This document shows, in pieces, positions 46,734 to 58,388 of a DNA stretch of 64,000 nt (its first letter is position 1; each line of letters opens with the position of its first letter). Below the pieces are notes generated by a model, which saw nothing but the letters and a program-made list of their open reading frames with translations, was not told the origin of the DNA and did no database searches. Origin of the DNA: Mycogone perniciosa (taxonomy: Eukaryota > Ascomycota > Sordariomycetes > Hypocreales > Hypocreaceae); contig JAOALB010000159.1 of NCBI GenBank assembly GCA_025331125.1, positions 1 through 64,000 on the forward strand. The letters run 5' to 3'. The position numbers and the translations under genes are program-made.

Positions 46734-48996
46734 TCCCGATGTGGCGGAATTTTGCAACGGTATTCTGTACTATTATTCTTCGTACGGCTCATCTCTTTAC
46801 GGTGTCTCGGTGGCATCTCCCTGTTAGAATGATTGGCGTGACACACAGGGCGGCGGGCAAATGGGAACAATTAAACGACAAGGGTCATAGGAAAGGCAAC
46901 ACATACAATTGACATGAGATTTAATCTCTCCTCGTCACCATTCACGCTTCTTCACAATTCATGCACAACTCAATGCTGCAGAGGTAAGGGAAGTGCACCG
47001 CATGCTTGGTTTGACTTTTTTCGAGCTGGTTATCGTTTTTCAGATGAAGTCCCAGATATTAACCCCCTCTCTAAAAAGGGATAATATCCTAGAATGATAA
47101 CATGTGTCAGTATCGATGGAAGGTGAGTGACAATGATGCCAAAGGGGACATACCCGGCGGGTGGCCTTCTCAGCCGACCACAATTGCATACATCTCCAGC
47201 TTTCCATATGCATTCTTTCTAAAAATGAATGTCCATTCAAGCATGGCCTCATTTTCGACCCAATTCGGGCTCCAGCTTACATGTTTGTTGCGCGCAGACC
47301 AAGCTTCTAACGAGAATTATGACTCTATGAGATGCACAGCACACAAAGCCATAGCGATCATCTATCAACAATTCCCGCGGCAATTCATCACCGTCACGAG
47401 ACACAGGCCCAAATCATGATCGTGAAAATATGGAGGATACGAAGCTTGTGAAATAGTTGTGGAGAAATCGCACATCATCGCAGAGTACGGAGTACGAGTA
47501 GTAATGAATCCACAGACGAAGACCCGCCGTCACATGCACGATCCACAACATAAGACGGAGATAAGAAACTGCAGGAGACAGCCGATTGCGCAGACACTAC
47601 GGAGTAGAAATTATGGGGTGAGAAAGTGAGTTATTTGTGGTAGTAGTAGTTTGTCTTGAGCATCTGCAATATGGAGATGGGATTTACAAATGGCCCATGT
47701 TTCTTACAATAGAAAAGAGGCTCTTGCTCGACTTGCCAACTGAACACGCTAAAAGTATCCCCTACCGGCGGCTATCTTGCATTAAAACGGGGACTTTATA
47801 CAAACTAGAACTGCACAGACCAGATCCAGAGGCCAAATGGGACTGACCCTGAGCCTCAGTTCTGCAAACGACGGCCATTGACATCTGTTACGCGGAAACG
47901 GGGTTGCTTAGCGGGCTGCCTCCCTCAACCCATCGGTTAGGCGACCTCCGCATTCAAACGGATTAGTATGGATACTTCATACTTGATAATATACGGGATA
48001 AAATTGATCTTCCAAGGCCTTGAAGCTGAAAACCTCAGTTCGGAACTGCAGGCATAATCCGCAACCCCAATGGCCTCAAGGGATAGTTTGCGAGCTGTTA
48101 TTCAGTGTGGCTCTTGTCCTGCTCGCCACGCAAGAGACACAAGTTCTGTCCTGTTGCATGCATGTTGCCGAATTCAGGCCTGAGTGGTTTTTAAACAGGG
48201 AACAGGCCATGCATGCGATTGACGCCTCTGACGTCAAATGGCCGTGAATCTCACTCATCAATAGTACTTCGCAGGCTGGAGACATATAATAATAATACCT
48301 TCTGCTCAGTTTCAGAATCGCCTAAATAATGGGCGCTTATTTGGCGCTTTTTTATATCCCTCATGTACGAACACCGAGGGCGCCAGCCTAGGTTCGGTGA
48401 GCTACATTTCTACAAAGGCTACTTCGTACAGCCTCTAATAATTGTTGTCAGCTTTGCCATAGAGATCAAGAGATTCCAATTGGTCTCATCATGTCTTGAC
48501 ACATTCCATACAGAAACCTTTTATGTAGATACTTCACATACCCTGATACGAAATCAGGTACTCCGTATGTAGGCTTGTTCTACACAATATGGAGGCCACT
48601 CCTCTTTGGGAGCTAGGATGCAAGTCAGCAATCTATTCCTATTTTCCGACAGCTCAAAGCTGGGTCTACGAGATAGTTCGCTTTATCAATATCTCCCGTT
48701 CACTAATACCCCAGGAAATGCCTCACTCTGCCTAATTGCAATAATGCTCCTAGTCCACTTCCGTTGGCTCGCGCGAGGTAGTGTGATCTGGTCTGGCGCC
48801 TATTGTTATGATAAGAGCACAATTAGGAGAGGGGACTGAGATGGTCAGAGCCTAGAGATTTCACATAATAAGGGGCCATTTCGCGTTGTCTAGCTGGCGT
48901 ACTATAGTATCTCTACTTACAGGTACTCTCTGTTCTGCTGGCTCTCAAAATTCTCGTCTCCACGACTCACAGGTCATTCCATAGCTCTCCCACTTG
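46734..48996. other. Intergenic region without a supported gene
   Basis: Several frames of 60-105 codons occur (47102-47419, 47637-47846, 48020-48247, 48606-48839), but none has a domain, a signal or a splice partner. The 9-mer occurs near 47490, 47600 and 48556. The last 200 bp are the probable promoter of the exchanger gene. Confidence 0.5.
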
Positions 48997-51179
48997 ATGG
49001 AAGGTGTGCCATCGGCTCTCGTTCATACAAGCGATGGCTTCGCAGGTCCGGGTCCGGGTCCAGAGTCAGGGACAAGTGACGATGATGACCATTTTGACGA
49101 TAATTCCGTTTACCCTGCTTTCGGCTCCTCCATAAGTGACGCCTCAGAAGACCAGTGGCCGCCGCCACAACCACAATATGGACTATTACCCGGATCTATC
49201 GGATCCCGGCTAAGCAGTGAGTTTACCCTCCAGTAGCTAAATTGCAATGTTCGTACGGAGTATATTCCCCTGGAATTTCTTTCGCTAACGCTTCTCGATA
49301 CTCGTATTGCAGGCTCGTTGCATGGATTTCGCCGCTTCTGGCTGCCGCGTGGATTGTGTGTCTCCGATGTAGAAGACACCCAGTATACGGCACTTCTAGA
49401 TCATCACACCCATACCGAGCCCAGTCAGATGGCTCTGGCTCTGGACATCCTTCAGGCAACATTGTTCTCGTCGTGGATAAACGGCCTGCTTATCTTTGTC
49501 CCCATCGGCTATGCAAGCTACCTTCACGGTGCCAATCCCACGTTAACTTTCCTGCTCAATGCACTGGCTATTGTGCCGTTGTCAGCACTCCTGACCGATG
49601 CGACTGAAAGGATCGCCAATGATGCGGGTGATGCCATTGGAGCGATCTTGAACATAAGCCTCGGCAATCTCGTCGAGTTGATCTTGTTGTAAGGTATCAC
49701 GACCCATCCTTCTGTGAACTTGCATCTAACACCCCCCTTTTTAGCATGTGAGTTGCTTTCTCTTTGAGAACCATGCTTGAAGCTTCAGGTTCTTCAGGTT
49801 CTTCTTGTTGTCTCACATACTAACTCAAGAAGCTTCGCCTTGAGGAACAATCAGATCCGGGTAGTCCAAGCCTCCATTCTTGGATCAATCTTAGTTAACC
49901 TCTTGTTGATCCTTGGGTCTGCTCTTTTAGCATGCAGTCTCCCAGACCAAGAGTTCATGCACCATGCTGCTGGCACACAGCTGCTGGGGTGCCTACTCTT
50001 CGTGTCAGTGTTTGCCTTCTTGATGCCTGTGAGTTTTGTCCCCAATTAGACCGCGACGTGGCCGGGGCTGACCTATTGGCTTCCTCCTGTTTCTCAAAGA
50101 CTGCATTTGACTACACATTCAAGAATGTCGACGGTTCAGAAGCAGCAAGCTTAAAGATGAGCAGAATATCAGCAGTCATGATTCTTTTAATATATGTCGT
50201 GTATTTTATACACGAGGTTAAGCATCACCCGCGCACACACGAGGTTGTCTCATCATCTGCTGGAGATGAGGAAAGTTGGCATGCGACCCCTGTCCCGAGT
50301 CAGCCTCTTCCCACCCTGAACTTTCTCTCTGGCTCCGGAACCCTCCCTCCCCGAACCATTCGATTTGCCGACGAAGATGCCGCCAGGGAAGACCGGTCTC
50401 TGAAAGCGAACCAGACCGAGTTGGATAACCTAGGCACTCCCGATGCCCAGGACCATGATGAGGATGACTTCATGGAGCACCGTGGACGCAAGGGAAATAG
50501 CACCGCAAGTGTTTATGACCACTCGCGACGGGCACGAACACATTCTCGTTCTGTTTCGCTTGGTTCCAACCCAGGACATATAAGTCGAGACTCGTCTATG
50601 GATGGAGGAGAGAGGGCTGATCTCATGATCCCCTATCTAACTAGGCGGCAGATTCTACGAGACAACCGTCTCGATCTCGATCGCATATCCCTGGAGTCAT
50701 CCCGTGTGCCGTATGGGGCCAAGATTGACAGAATCGTCTCATGCACGATACTTTTCCTCACCTCGATGCTCATGTCCGTGTCAGCAGAGTTCCTCGCCAG
50801 CACCATTGACGACGTCACCCATCAGGGACACTTGTCCGAATCCCTCATCGGCCTCATCATCGTTCCCATTGTCGGCAACGTCGCTGAGTATGCTACTGTA
50901 GTCACAGTCGCGGCAAGGGACAAGATGGGTCTCGCGTTGGCTGTTTCAGTGGGCTCGTCTATTCAGATTGCGCTTTGCGTGACTCCATTGACTATCATTG
51001 CCGGATGGATCATGGATCGTCAACTGGTGCTGGCGTTTAACTTTTTCGAAATCGCCACGCTCCTGGGCTCTGTCCTGCTGGTGAATTTGTTGATTCTTGG
51101 TGAGGGTATAAGCGGTCCGCTGCGATCCAGTGGTTTAAAGGGCGGTTTGATGTGCGCTTGTTATGTGATTATTGGGTGA
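48997..51179 (+). CDS. Vacuolar Ca2+/H+ exchanger (CAX/Vcx1 type)
   Basis: Exons: 48997-49216, 49313-49688, 49745-49747 (CAT only), 49833-50028 and 50100-51179, about 624 aa. All introns are GT-AG with clear branch sites (TACTAAC near 49819, ATCTAAC near 49724). An acidic N-terminal tail precedes about 11 membrane spans in two halves. Each half carries a CAX cation motif: GNLVELIL...NNQIRVVQASILGS in the first, GNVAEYATVVTVAARDKMG in the second. A long hydrophilic Ser/His/Asp-rich loop (about 150 residues) separates the halves. The family drives Ca2+ into the vacuole against protons. The C-terminus stops abruptly after CYVIIG, either at TGA 51177-51179 or, if a 41-bp GT-AG intron is removed, a few codons later. 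This may be a truncation of the last span. Confidence 0.9.
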
Positions 51180-51611
51180 GTTGACTCCGTACTTCGTGTT
51201 TATATCTGACTTGCAGGGTAAAAAAAGGAGGTCGCTAATTGGATCATCAGACTTGGCGCATATTTGTCGCCCTGACACACGGAATACATCCACATATATG
51301 AGGATGGAGATTTTAGTTTTCCACATGAATATATGATTATGATCATGTTATTTATTGTACATAGTTCTTGATACTAGAATGAGCATGATGTCCTTTCACT
51401 TGAGTTCCAAAGTTGTATTACCTAAGCATGCCTTTTGGCACAGAACACTTTAGGTACTACATTAGATTCTACCGACCCTTCTGCCTAATTCCCGGATTCT
51501 TCTACCACTCATCAACCTCTTCGGAACCTGTCATGCCTGCATGACCCCCTTCATATAGGTCGAAACTGCCGGCCTTTGTCGCTGATATATCTTCCTGGAG
51601 CATCATCTGCT

Positions 51612-52331
51612 ATGCGACGGGAGAGGGGTAACTCAGAAGAAGATGATGATGAAGACATCCCACTGCACCACAAACGCCCATTTGGCGCCGGGTTGAAGCG
51701 CAAGAAGGTCGAGTTCGTTAGAGCAACGGACCCAGATGCAAGCACCACAGTATCAGATCATGGCAACAAAGGCGCCTCAATAGGGGACATTTACGCCAGC
51801 ATTGTTCTCGGAAACAGCTCCAAGAATCCTTCCTTAAAGTCAGGGTCGACGAGCATCGCGACCGAAGGCATTAAAACACCGTCAGACAAGGAATCAGACT
51901 CAGAGCCGCCGATATGCCCCGACTGCTCGCTCCCCATCACCACCACGATGCAACAGCATGAGGCTTCCCTCGCGCATCAAGTGAGCCTCGAGCACTCGCA
52001 CCCACCATCTTCCCTAGACCGGACGCGCATGGGCCTACGTGCATTGGAGTCGCAAGGCTGGGATCCCGATGCTCGTCTCGGGCTGGGTCGAGGGGGTGAA
52101 GGCGTGCGGTTCCCCATCAAGGTTTTGAGAAAGGAGGACACGTTGGGTATTGGAGCGACATTGCCGGAGAAGCGGGAGGTGAAGGAAAAGCCACGACCGC
52201 TGACTGCCAAGGAGATGAGGGCTCTGGCAGAGAAAGAGAGGAGGAAGGGGGAGAGGCTGCAGGCGGAGATTTTTGGGAGAGTGGATGTCGAGAAGTATCT
52301 CAGGGGGAATGGAGACGAGGATGGAATATGA
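51612..52331 (+). CDS. G-patch protein with a C2H2-type finger (GPANK1-like)
   Basis: 239 aa from the ATG at 51612. The frame is open upstream without another ATG, so a 5' exon is possible. Acidic N-terminus (EEDDDEDIPLHHK); a finger CPDCSLPITTTMQQHEASLAH near residues 101-121; then a G-patch, MGLRALESQGWDPDARLGLG, continuing through FPIKVLRKEDTLGIGA. The C-terminal third is a charged helix (KEMRALAEKERRKGERLQ). The order finger, G-patch, basic tail resembles the GPANK1 group. G-patches bind RNA or activate DEAH helicases, so a role in RNA processing is likely. It precedes SEC1 on the same strand, leaving 536 bp between them. Confidence 0.85.
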   Translation: MRRERGNSEEDDDEDIPLHHKRPFGAGLKRKKVEFVRATDPDASTTVSDHGNKGASIGDIYASIVLGNSSKNPSLKSGSTSIATEGIKTPSDKESDSEPPICPDCSLPITTTMQQHEASLAHQVSLEHSHPPSSLDRTRMGLRALESQGWDPDARLGLGRGGEGVRFPIKVLRKEDTLGIGATLPEKREVKEKPRPLTAKEMRALAEKERRKGERLQAEIFGRVDVEKYLRGNGDEDGI

Positions 52332-52568
52332 TGGTGATGTTGGCATCCATAGCGATAGAGGCGGCCAAGCGGCGTTGAAAGTGCTGCCAATTATATCATG
52401 AAAGCTGCAGGTGATGAGTAAAATGGTTAAATGGAACAACTATATGCATCTCTATTTCTATTTCTTCTACAGAATACTCTATATAGTAATATGTGATGAA
52501 CTGAATCTAAAAATCAAAGTAAGGATGTCCTGGTGACCTCATCAACTGCTTAAGCCGCTAAAAAAGCA

Positions 52569-52604
52569 TAGCGCTCTTCATAGCGCTCTTGACAGCGCTC
52601 ATGA
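52569..52604 (+). repeat. Three 12-bp tandem units containing AGCGCTC upstream of SEC1
   Basis: TAGCGCTCTTCA, TAGCGCTCTTGA and CAGCGCTCATGA follow one another exactly. Each carries the palindrome AGCGCT at 12-bp spacing. They lie about 270 bp before the SEC1 start codon and could be a promoter element; nothing else in the sequence proves it. Confidence 0.7.
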
Positions 52605-52867
52605 AGGAGCTGCAGTGGGCCAGTTTCAACCTCTCCTTGACCCCGCCAAACCGCCATCTTTTGGCAGCTTGATGCTTCACAACTTGTCTTTCGCAACCTC
52701 AACCTTCGACTGCTGCTTGCTCTCTAGCCGCGCACAAACAAGAACCGCACCGACTGTGTCTGTTCCCGCCGTCGCGACTCGATCCTCTACTATACCGCCC
52801 CCTTCGGCCTATCGCTGGTCCCTCGAATTACCGCCTGACGGGACCGCTCCGTTGATCACGTTCCACG

Positions 52868-55295
52868 ATGGGCCTGTCCATCATCGAAGAACAGCACAAT
52901 GGTGGGCGCATCCGGGCATATTTCAGGTTGCGTATGCGTCGAAAGCTAACAGTGGCCATAGTTATTCTTCAGGAAATCAAGAATATCACACAGGACGACG
53001 TATGAAACACCTGCCCCTGCTTCTGCCTCGTGCCCCTTCGACGACCGACTGTCCGAGACGCTGACGCGGAACGCCACAACCACAGTGGAAGGTCCTGATA
53101 GTAGATGAAACCTCCAAAAAGATCATAGACAATGTCGTCAAAGCGGATGACATCCTCAACAGCAATATTGCCAGTCTGTTCCACCTCTCAACCTTGCCCG
53201 CTCTCTGCTCCTGGGGCTGTATGCTGACCTGTTCATCATGCAGCAATCGAGCGGATCGAGGACCGTCGCGAGCCCAACCCCGACATGGACGCTATCTACC
53301 TACTCAGTCCCGAACCGCATATTGTTGACTGCCTTCTAGCTGACTTCGAGCGCCGGCGCTATCGAAGGGCTTTCCTTGTCTGGACGAACCTATTAGAGCC
53401 TTCGCTCCGGAGACGCATCGACGACTTCCCTGGAGTGCGACAACTGCGCGCAGCTTCCAAGACTCTCTTTGTGGACTTTTATCCTCGGGAATCTCACCTT
53501 GTGACGTTTCGGGATCCATGGAGTTTTCCGATGCTGTTCCATCCAGGATGCAACGCACTGGTTCCCAAACATATGCAGACTCTTGCACAAAGGGTACGTG
53601 TTGGGCTCTCATGTTCTGCAGTGATACAGGAAAATATTGATTTAGATGAGATAGATTGCGGGTGTTTGCATCACGTTGGGAGAGTACCCAAAAGTGCGAT
53701 ACTATCGGCCAAGAGGTGCCATGCACGAAGCTTCCGTGATGTGTACGCATCTGGCGAGATTTGTGCAGGAGGAGCTGGATGGATATGCCCAATGGGACCC
53801 CAACTTTCCACCGCCATCAACCAGACCACAGTCGACATTGGTCATCACGGACCGATCAATGGATATCATGGCACCTCTGGTGCACGAGTTCACCTACCAG
53901 GCCATGGCGCACGACCTCCTACCCATCAAGGACGGCGATAAGGTGACCTTCAACACCACCGTCAACGAAGGCCCGGACGCGCAAGAAAAGGACATGGAGC
54001 TGGCCGAAAAGGACAAGATCTGGGTTGACAATAGGCATCGCCATATGAAGGACACAATCGACAAGCTCATGGGGGATTTCCAAAAGTTCATTGATCAAAA
54101 CCCTCATTTCACAAGAGAAAACGCCGACACCACGAGTTTGAGTGCTATCAGGGACATGATGGCCGGCTTACCGCAGTTCCAAGAGATGAAGGAGGCTTAT
54201 TCATTACATCTCACCATGGCTCAAGAGTGTATGAATATTTTCCAGCGCAATAAACTGTCAGACGCTGCATCGGTGGAGCAGAGCTTGGCCACGGGACTCG
54301 ATGAGGATTATAAGAAACCGAAAAATATTCTGGACTCTGTGGTGCGCCTATTGGATGATGAGGCTATTATGCCATCCGATCGACTACGTCTTATCATCAT
54401 GTACGCCCTTTATCGTGACGGCGTCATCCTGGAGGATATCAAGAAGCTACTGATGCATTCATCTCTGCCGCCCCAAGATGCCGAAGTGGTGGCTAATTTT
54501 GAGCATCTGGGTGGAAGGACTACCCGTGCACTGAAGGAAGCACATCAACCCGTTCCCCCCCTGTTCCCAAATGATCAAAGGAATGCACAGGCCAGTGAAG
54601 AATATACCCTCTCGCGTTTCGAACCTGTCCTGAAACAGGTGCTTGAAGCGGTAACCAAGGGAACTTTGGATCAAACGGTGTTTCCTTATGTCAAGCCACC
54701 ACTTGATCCTAACGAAGACATGCTTGCAGCTCAAGCGGGCTCGCTGCGAGCTGGTCGACCGAATTGGGCTGCTGCCGGCCGCCGGCCACAAGAAAACCGT
54801 CAGCGGCTAATTGTCTTCATGGCAGGAGGCGCAACGTACAGTGAGAGCCGTGTCTGCTACGACGTTGGCAAGGAGCGAAGTCGTGATATCGTCCTCACAA
54901 CCACTCATATGCTCACGCCGCAGCTCTTTGTTCGCCAGGTAGGAGACCTCAGCCGTGACAAGCGACAACTTGATCTTCCCGCGGACAGACCGAAGCGTGC
55001 ACCAGCGCATCTTTTCGAACGACCAGCACCACCACCCCAGGCACGACCGCCGCCAGGGCAGCCAATGGGTGGTGGGCCTCGGCCAGGCGGAGCCCCTGGT
55101 CAAGTTCCCGGCCGACCACAGCCAGGCAGACCCGGCATGGCAGCACCACCCACAGCGCCTCCGACACAAGCCATGGCCAATATGCACCTCAACTCGAACC
55201 AGTCGAGACCAAGAACTGGAAATAGCTCACACCTAGATGATGGGAAGCCTCAGAAGGAGAAGAAGCGGAGGAATTTCTTGGGTATGAAGAAGTAG
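52868..55295 (+). CDS. SEC1: Sec1/Munc18 exocytosis protein
   Basis: Five exons (52868-52901, 52962-52999, 53086-53173, 53244-53593, 53655-55295) give about 716 aa in frame through four GT-AG introns. The start MGLSIIEEQHNVILQEIK is family-typical, followed by WKVLIVDETSKKIIDNVV, ERIEDRREPNPDMDAIYLLS and PHIVDCLLADFERRRYRRAF. Domain 3 includes STLVITDRSMDIMAPLVHEF, QAMAHDLLPI and GRPNWAAAGRR. The last 110 residues are a Pro/Gly/Gln-rich tail ending in basic EKKRRNFLGMKK, as in other fungal Sec1 proteins. SM proteins clasp SNARE bundles; Sec1 acts at plasma-membrane fusion of secretory vesicles. It converges with the EXO5 gene; the 514-bp gap holds no gene. Confidence 0.95.
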
Positions 55296-55809
55296 GGTTC
55301 TCTCCGGGAAAGGTCCTCAAGCTTGGGGAAGACCGGCCAGGATAAGCGACGACACCACGGCCATAAATAGCCACAGGGGTTTGAAGTAAAGCGACACCCC
55401 CGGTTTTGCTGGCTGGAGGCGTCTTGGGGACTGTCAAGTTTTGGGTACTCGGAGCACTGTTTTGAAGCGCAGCGTTGAGATGCTGTCCGCCGCGGTCATA
55501 GTTTTAGATAGGGGAAGAATGGACGGTTGATGTTTTAATATCGAAAGAAAGCAAGCAAGCAGGGCAGGTGTCTTGGAAAATAGACCTTTAGGAGTTGAGA
55601 ACTCGAGGCAACTGTTTTTCCCGAGTTCATATTTAGTTGCAGAGATAGTTCGCCGCATCGAATAATAATATCCAGTTTTTACAACCGCCGAATACCTAGT
55701 AATACCTTTGTATGCTTCGTGTACTCCATGGCATTCACGCCCGATGCAAAAGAAATGTCCATTCATCATCATACCCTCGTGACTTCGTCAGTGTTTCATA
55801 AAGATATCA
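55296..55809. other. Intergenic region between convergent SEC1 and EXO5
   Basis: Holds the 3' ends of two convergent genes. The minus frame 55434-55772 has no protein-like features. Nothing else is seen. Confidence 0.6.
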
Positions 55810-57518
55810 TCACACTCTCCCAGAAGCACCACGTCTTGCCTCCCTAACTCTCTCATTCGCCTTCCTCACGCGCTGTTGATCCATATCCCTGCGCCATGTA
55901 CAACTCTCCGCAAACTCACACGTGCGACACTTGAAGGCTTCTTCAATATCCACGCCAAAGGCTTTGCGCTCGCCGCGCCACCAGTGCATGTACTTGGACA
56001 AGTAGCCGTCGAGAATCTGGCGCGACACGGGAAAGTTGTGCGTGCCGAGGTCGCGGCCGTCGTCGCGGTAGATGTACTGCACGCGCAACATATGCCCTAG
56101 GGATGAGGCGCCAAGGGGGAATGTGAGGTTGATTTCGGCCCTGACGAGGGAGACGAGTTCGCGCAGCGTGCCGTATTTGAGGAGATCGGGGGCGCCGGGG
56201 GAGGAGGAGCGAGGTTCGGCTATGACGGTGTCGGTGTCTTTTGCTTTGCCTTTGTTTGCATGTGCATCCCGTTCGTCGGAACTGGTGGGGGTGTCGAAGA
56301 AGATCTCATCGTGAAGTTCTCCGATTTGGGACATGAAGGAGTCGGAGAAGCGCTCATCGGCATCGAGCCCGTAGCGCCGAAACATCTTGAAGTAGTCAAG
56401 GTCCCCAGCGGCCATATCGGATAAGAAGCGGTGATATAGCAGAAGTTGATACTTTGCTGGGCGCAGCAATGCCGCCGAGATGGAGCCCAACGACCCGCGA
56501 GTCTTGACATCGGTTAGATATACCTTGGGAGAGTCGCTGCCTGCGGATTTCTTCGGCGGGAAGTAGTCCGCAAGCGAGGCTTGATGTAGGTTCGACTTGG
56601 ATCCCTGACTAGAGAGCTCTTCCTCAAACTCTGGGTCTGGATTCTCGAAGCTCAGACTGTCGATGACGCCGTTGACTAGGTTGCCGTCGACCATGCCCCA
56701 GACCTCCAACTCGCGCGTCAAGCCTATATCTCGAAGCGTCCTCAGTCCTTGAACAAAATTCCAGAGCTTCAAGCCAAAGGCATCTTCTTTGCTTAGAATT
56801 TCAATTTTCACAGTCGTCGGATACACTTCCTCTTCCAACTTCTGGTGGATCTTGGAGCCTTGTCGCATCGCAGCGGTCCGGGTTCTTCGCCCGCCAGGCA
56901 GTCTGGTGAGGGTATACCAGTATTGTAATTCGCACCACGCGCCGGAGGTGAGGTCGCTGACGGTAAGTGGTTTTTTGGGGTACGATCGAAACCTCTGGAG
57001 CGGGGAGCGACCGTCGTCGTATGGGTCGAGTTCATCATCTTCGTCGATGGATTCGGTAGGTTGCAATGGTTCGGATTTGAGATCTTGTAAAGCGAGAGTT
57101 ACTGGAGAGTCCTTCGGTCAGCCAGGTTCGTGGTGAGGGATTCGTACATCCAATACTTGCAATCTGGGTATGTGACGTCTTCGTCGAGTGACACAGGTGA
57201 TGGTAGCGAACGAGGCCAGTCCTCCTGTCTGGAAGCAATGGTGGACGCTCCTCTGTTAAAATTTATGGTGTTTCCATTATCGAGACGAGTATATGTATGT
57301 GTATAGCCAGTTACAGTCGACGCATCGTCGCCAAAGAGGCTCTCGGTTGTATCTGAAACGGAGGATATCACCGTGCGACTGTCGGATCTATCAGATAGCG
57401 GGATGCTTTGGCGGGGAACAGCATTGTTGGCAGCAAGTTGGAGCAAAACCTCTTCGTCGTCTGTTGAAAAGTCGTAGCCGAATTCGCTGTCGCTGTCTTG
57501 TGTCGCAGAGGTGATCAT
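55810..57518 (-). CDS. EXO5: Exonuclease V (EXO5/Dem1), Fe-S cluster nuclease
   Basis: Two exons, 57518-57161 and 57101-55810, give 549 aa. The inferred 59-bp intron uses a GC donor (GCAAGT) and a CCAG acceptor, the only pairing I found that keeps the frame with a good branch (GGCTGACCG). The first 120 residues are acidic and Ser-rich. The nuclease core shows WCELQYWYTLTR (first cluster Cys, about 176), GSKIHQKLEEEV, VNGVIDSLSF with the metal Asp, and VYLTDVKTRGS with the D..K motif. At the end is C-x2-C-x5-C in KCRTCEFAESC (511, 514, 520), completing the four-Cys iron-sulphur site. The family degrades single-stranded DNA in mitochondrial DNA maintenance or nuclear repair. Confidence 0.92.
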
Positions 57519-58388
57519 GACTGGCGCAGCGCAGCAATAGATTCATGAGAGTTTGTATCCGTCAGAAATGCGAAGCGCTGCGGGGAGATTCGAGGTTCGC
57601 GAGAGAGACACGCAGTCACGTGGATCCCAGGCACCCCCCCTCCCCCCTGTATTAGCTAGAGATATTCAAGCTTCAAAATGTCCGCAAAGCATTCCACTTC
57701 TGGGCTCGTGATGAAACGTCAGACTCAGCCGCAGTCACTGGCCAGGAACCATCTCCAGGCAACCCTAAAATAACAACACGTTTCAGCCCGTCCAGTCAGT
57801 TTGCAGATACGAGAGTCATTCATAGTCAGGACGCCATCTACCAGCCACGTAACGAGACATCCATCTTCCTTCCTTCGTGGTTGGTCAATCTCTTCAATAA
57901 GTCAATCCAATAGGATAATAGACAACTACAGATAGTGACCAAGTTTGTGACGACTGGCAAATATCTCATCACATGTCATGGTGCCTGGTGCCTGGTGTCT
58001 GCCAGGGGCAGGGCTTTGGCTCGGCTGCCTAACGCCATCAATGACTTTGGGAACGAATCCAGAGTCTCAATCCTGTTGCCTCGTAACCTGGAAGACATAT
58101 TATCAACCAACCCATCATTTCGGCGCAGTCATCTGCCGTTTTGAAACCTGCGCCAGATCAACTAGTTTCGTTCTACCGTTCTTGACCCCGGTCCTCAGGC
58201 GGCTCTCGTATTTCCCTACCCTCTTTTTGGATCGTGGCTTGGTCCGCCAGCCTCCGTTCCCCGACACTTGTGAAGGCAGCAATGTAATACAAATTTAATG
58301 AGTCGGCCCAAATCCCCAATCTCAATACTTCGTACTCCCACAGACACTCCATATTACGTGTAAATCTACGGAGCAGGAAGCAGCCTCG
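57519..58388. other. Shared upstream region of EXO5 and the F-box gene
   Basis: This divergent promoter interval is 870 bp and contains a C-rich stretch near 57630-57650. Frames at 57935-58298 lack domain features. No other gene is seen. Confidence 0.55.

Noticed and set aside
52035..52439. Minus-strand frames opposite the G-patch gene
   Set aside because: Low-complexity shadow translations; the plus strand has the finger and the G-patch motif.
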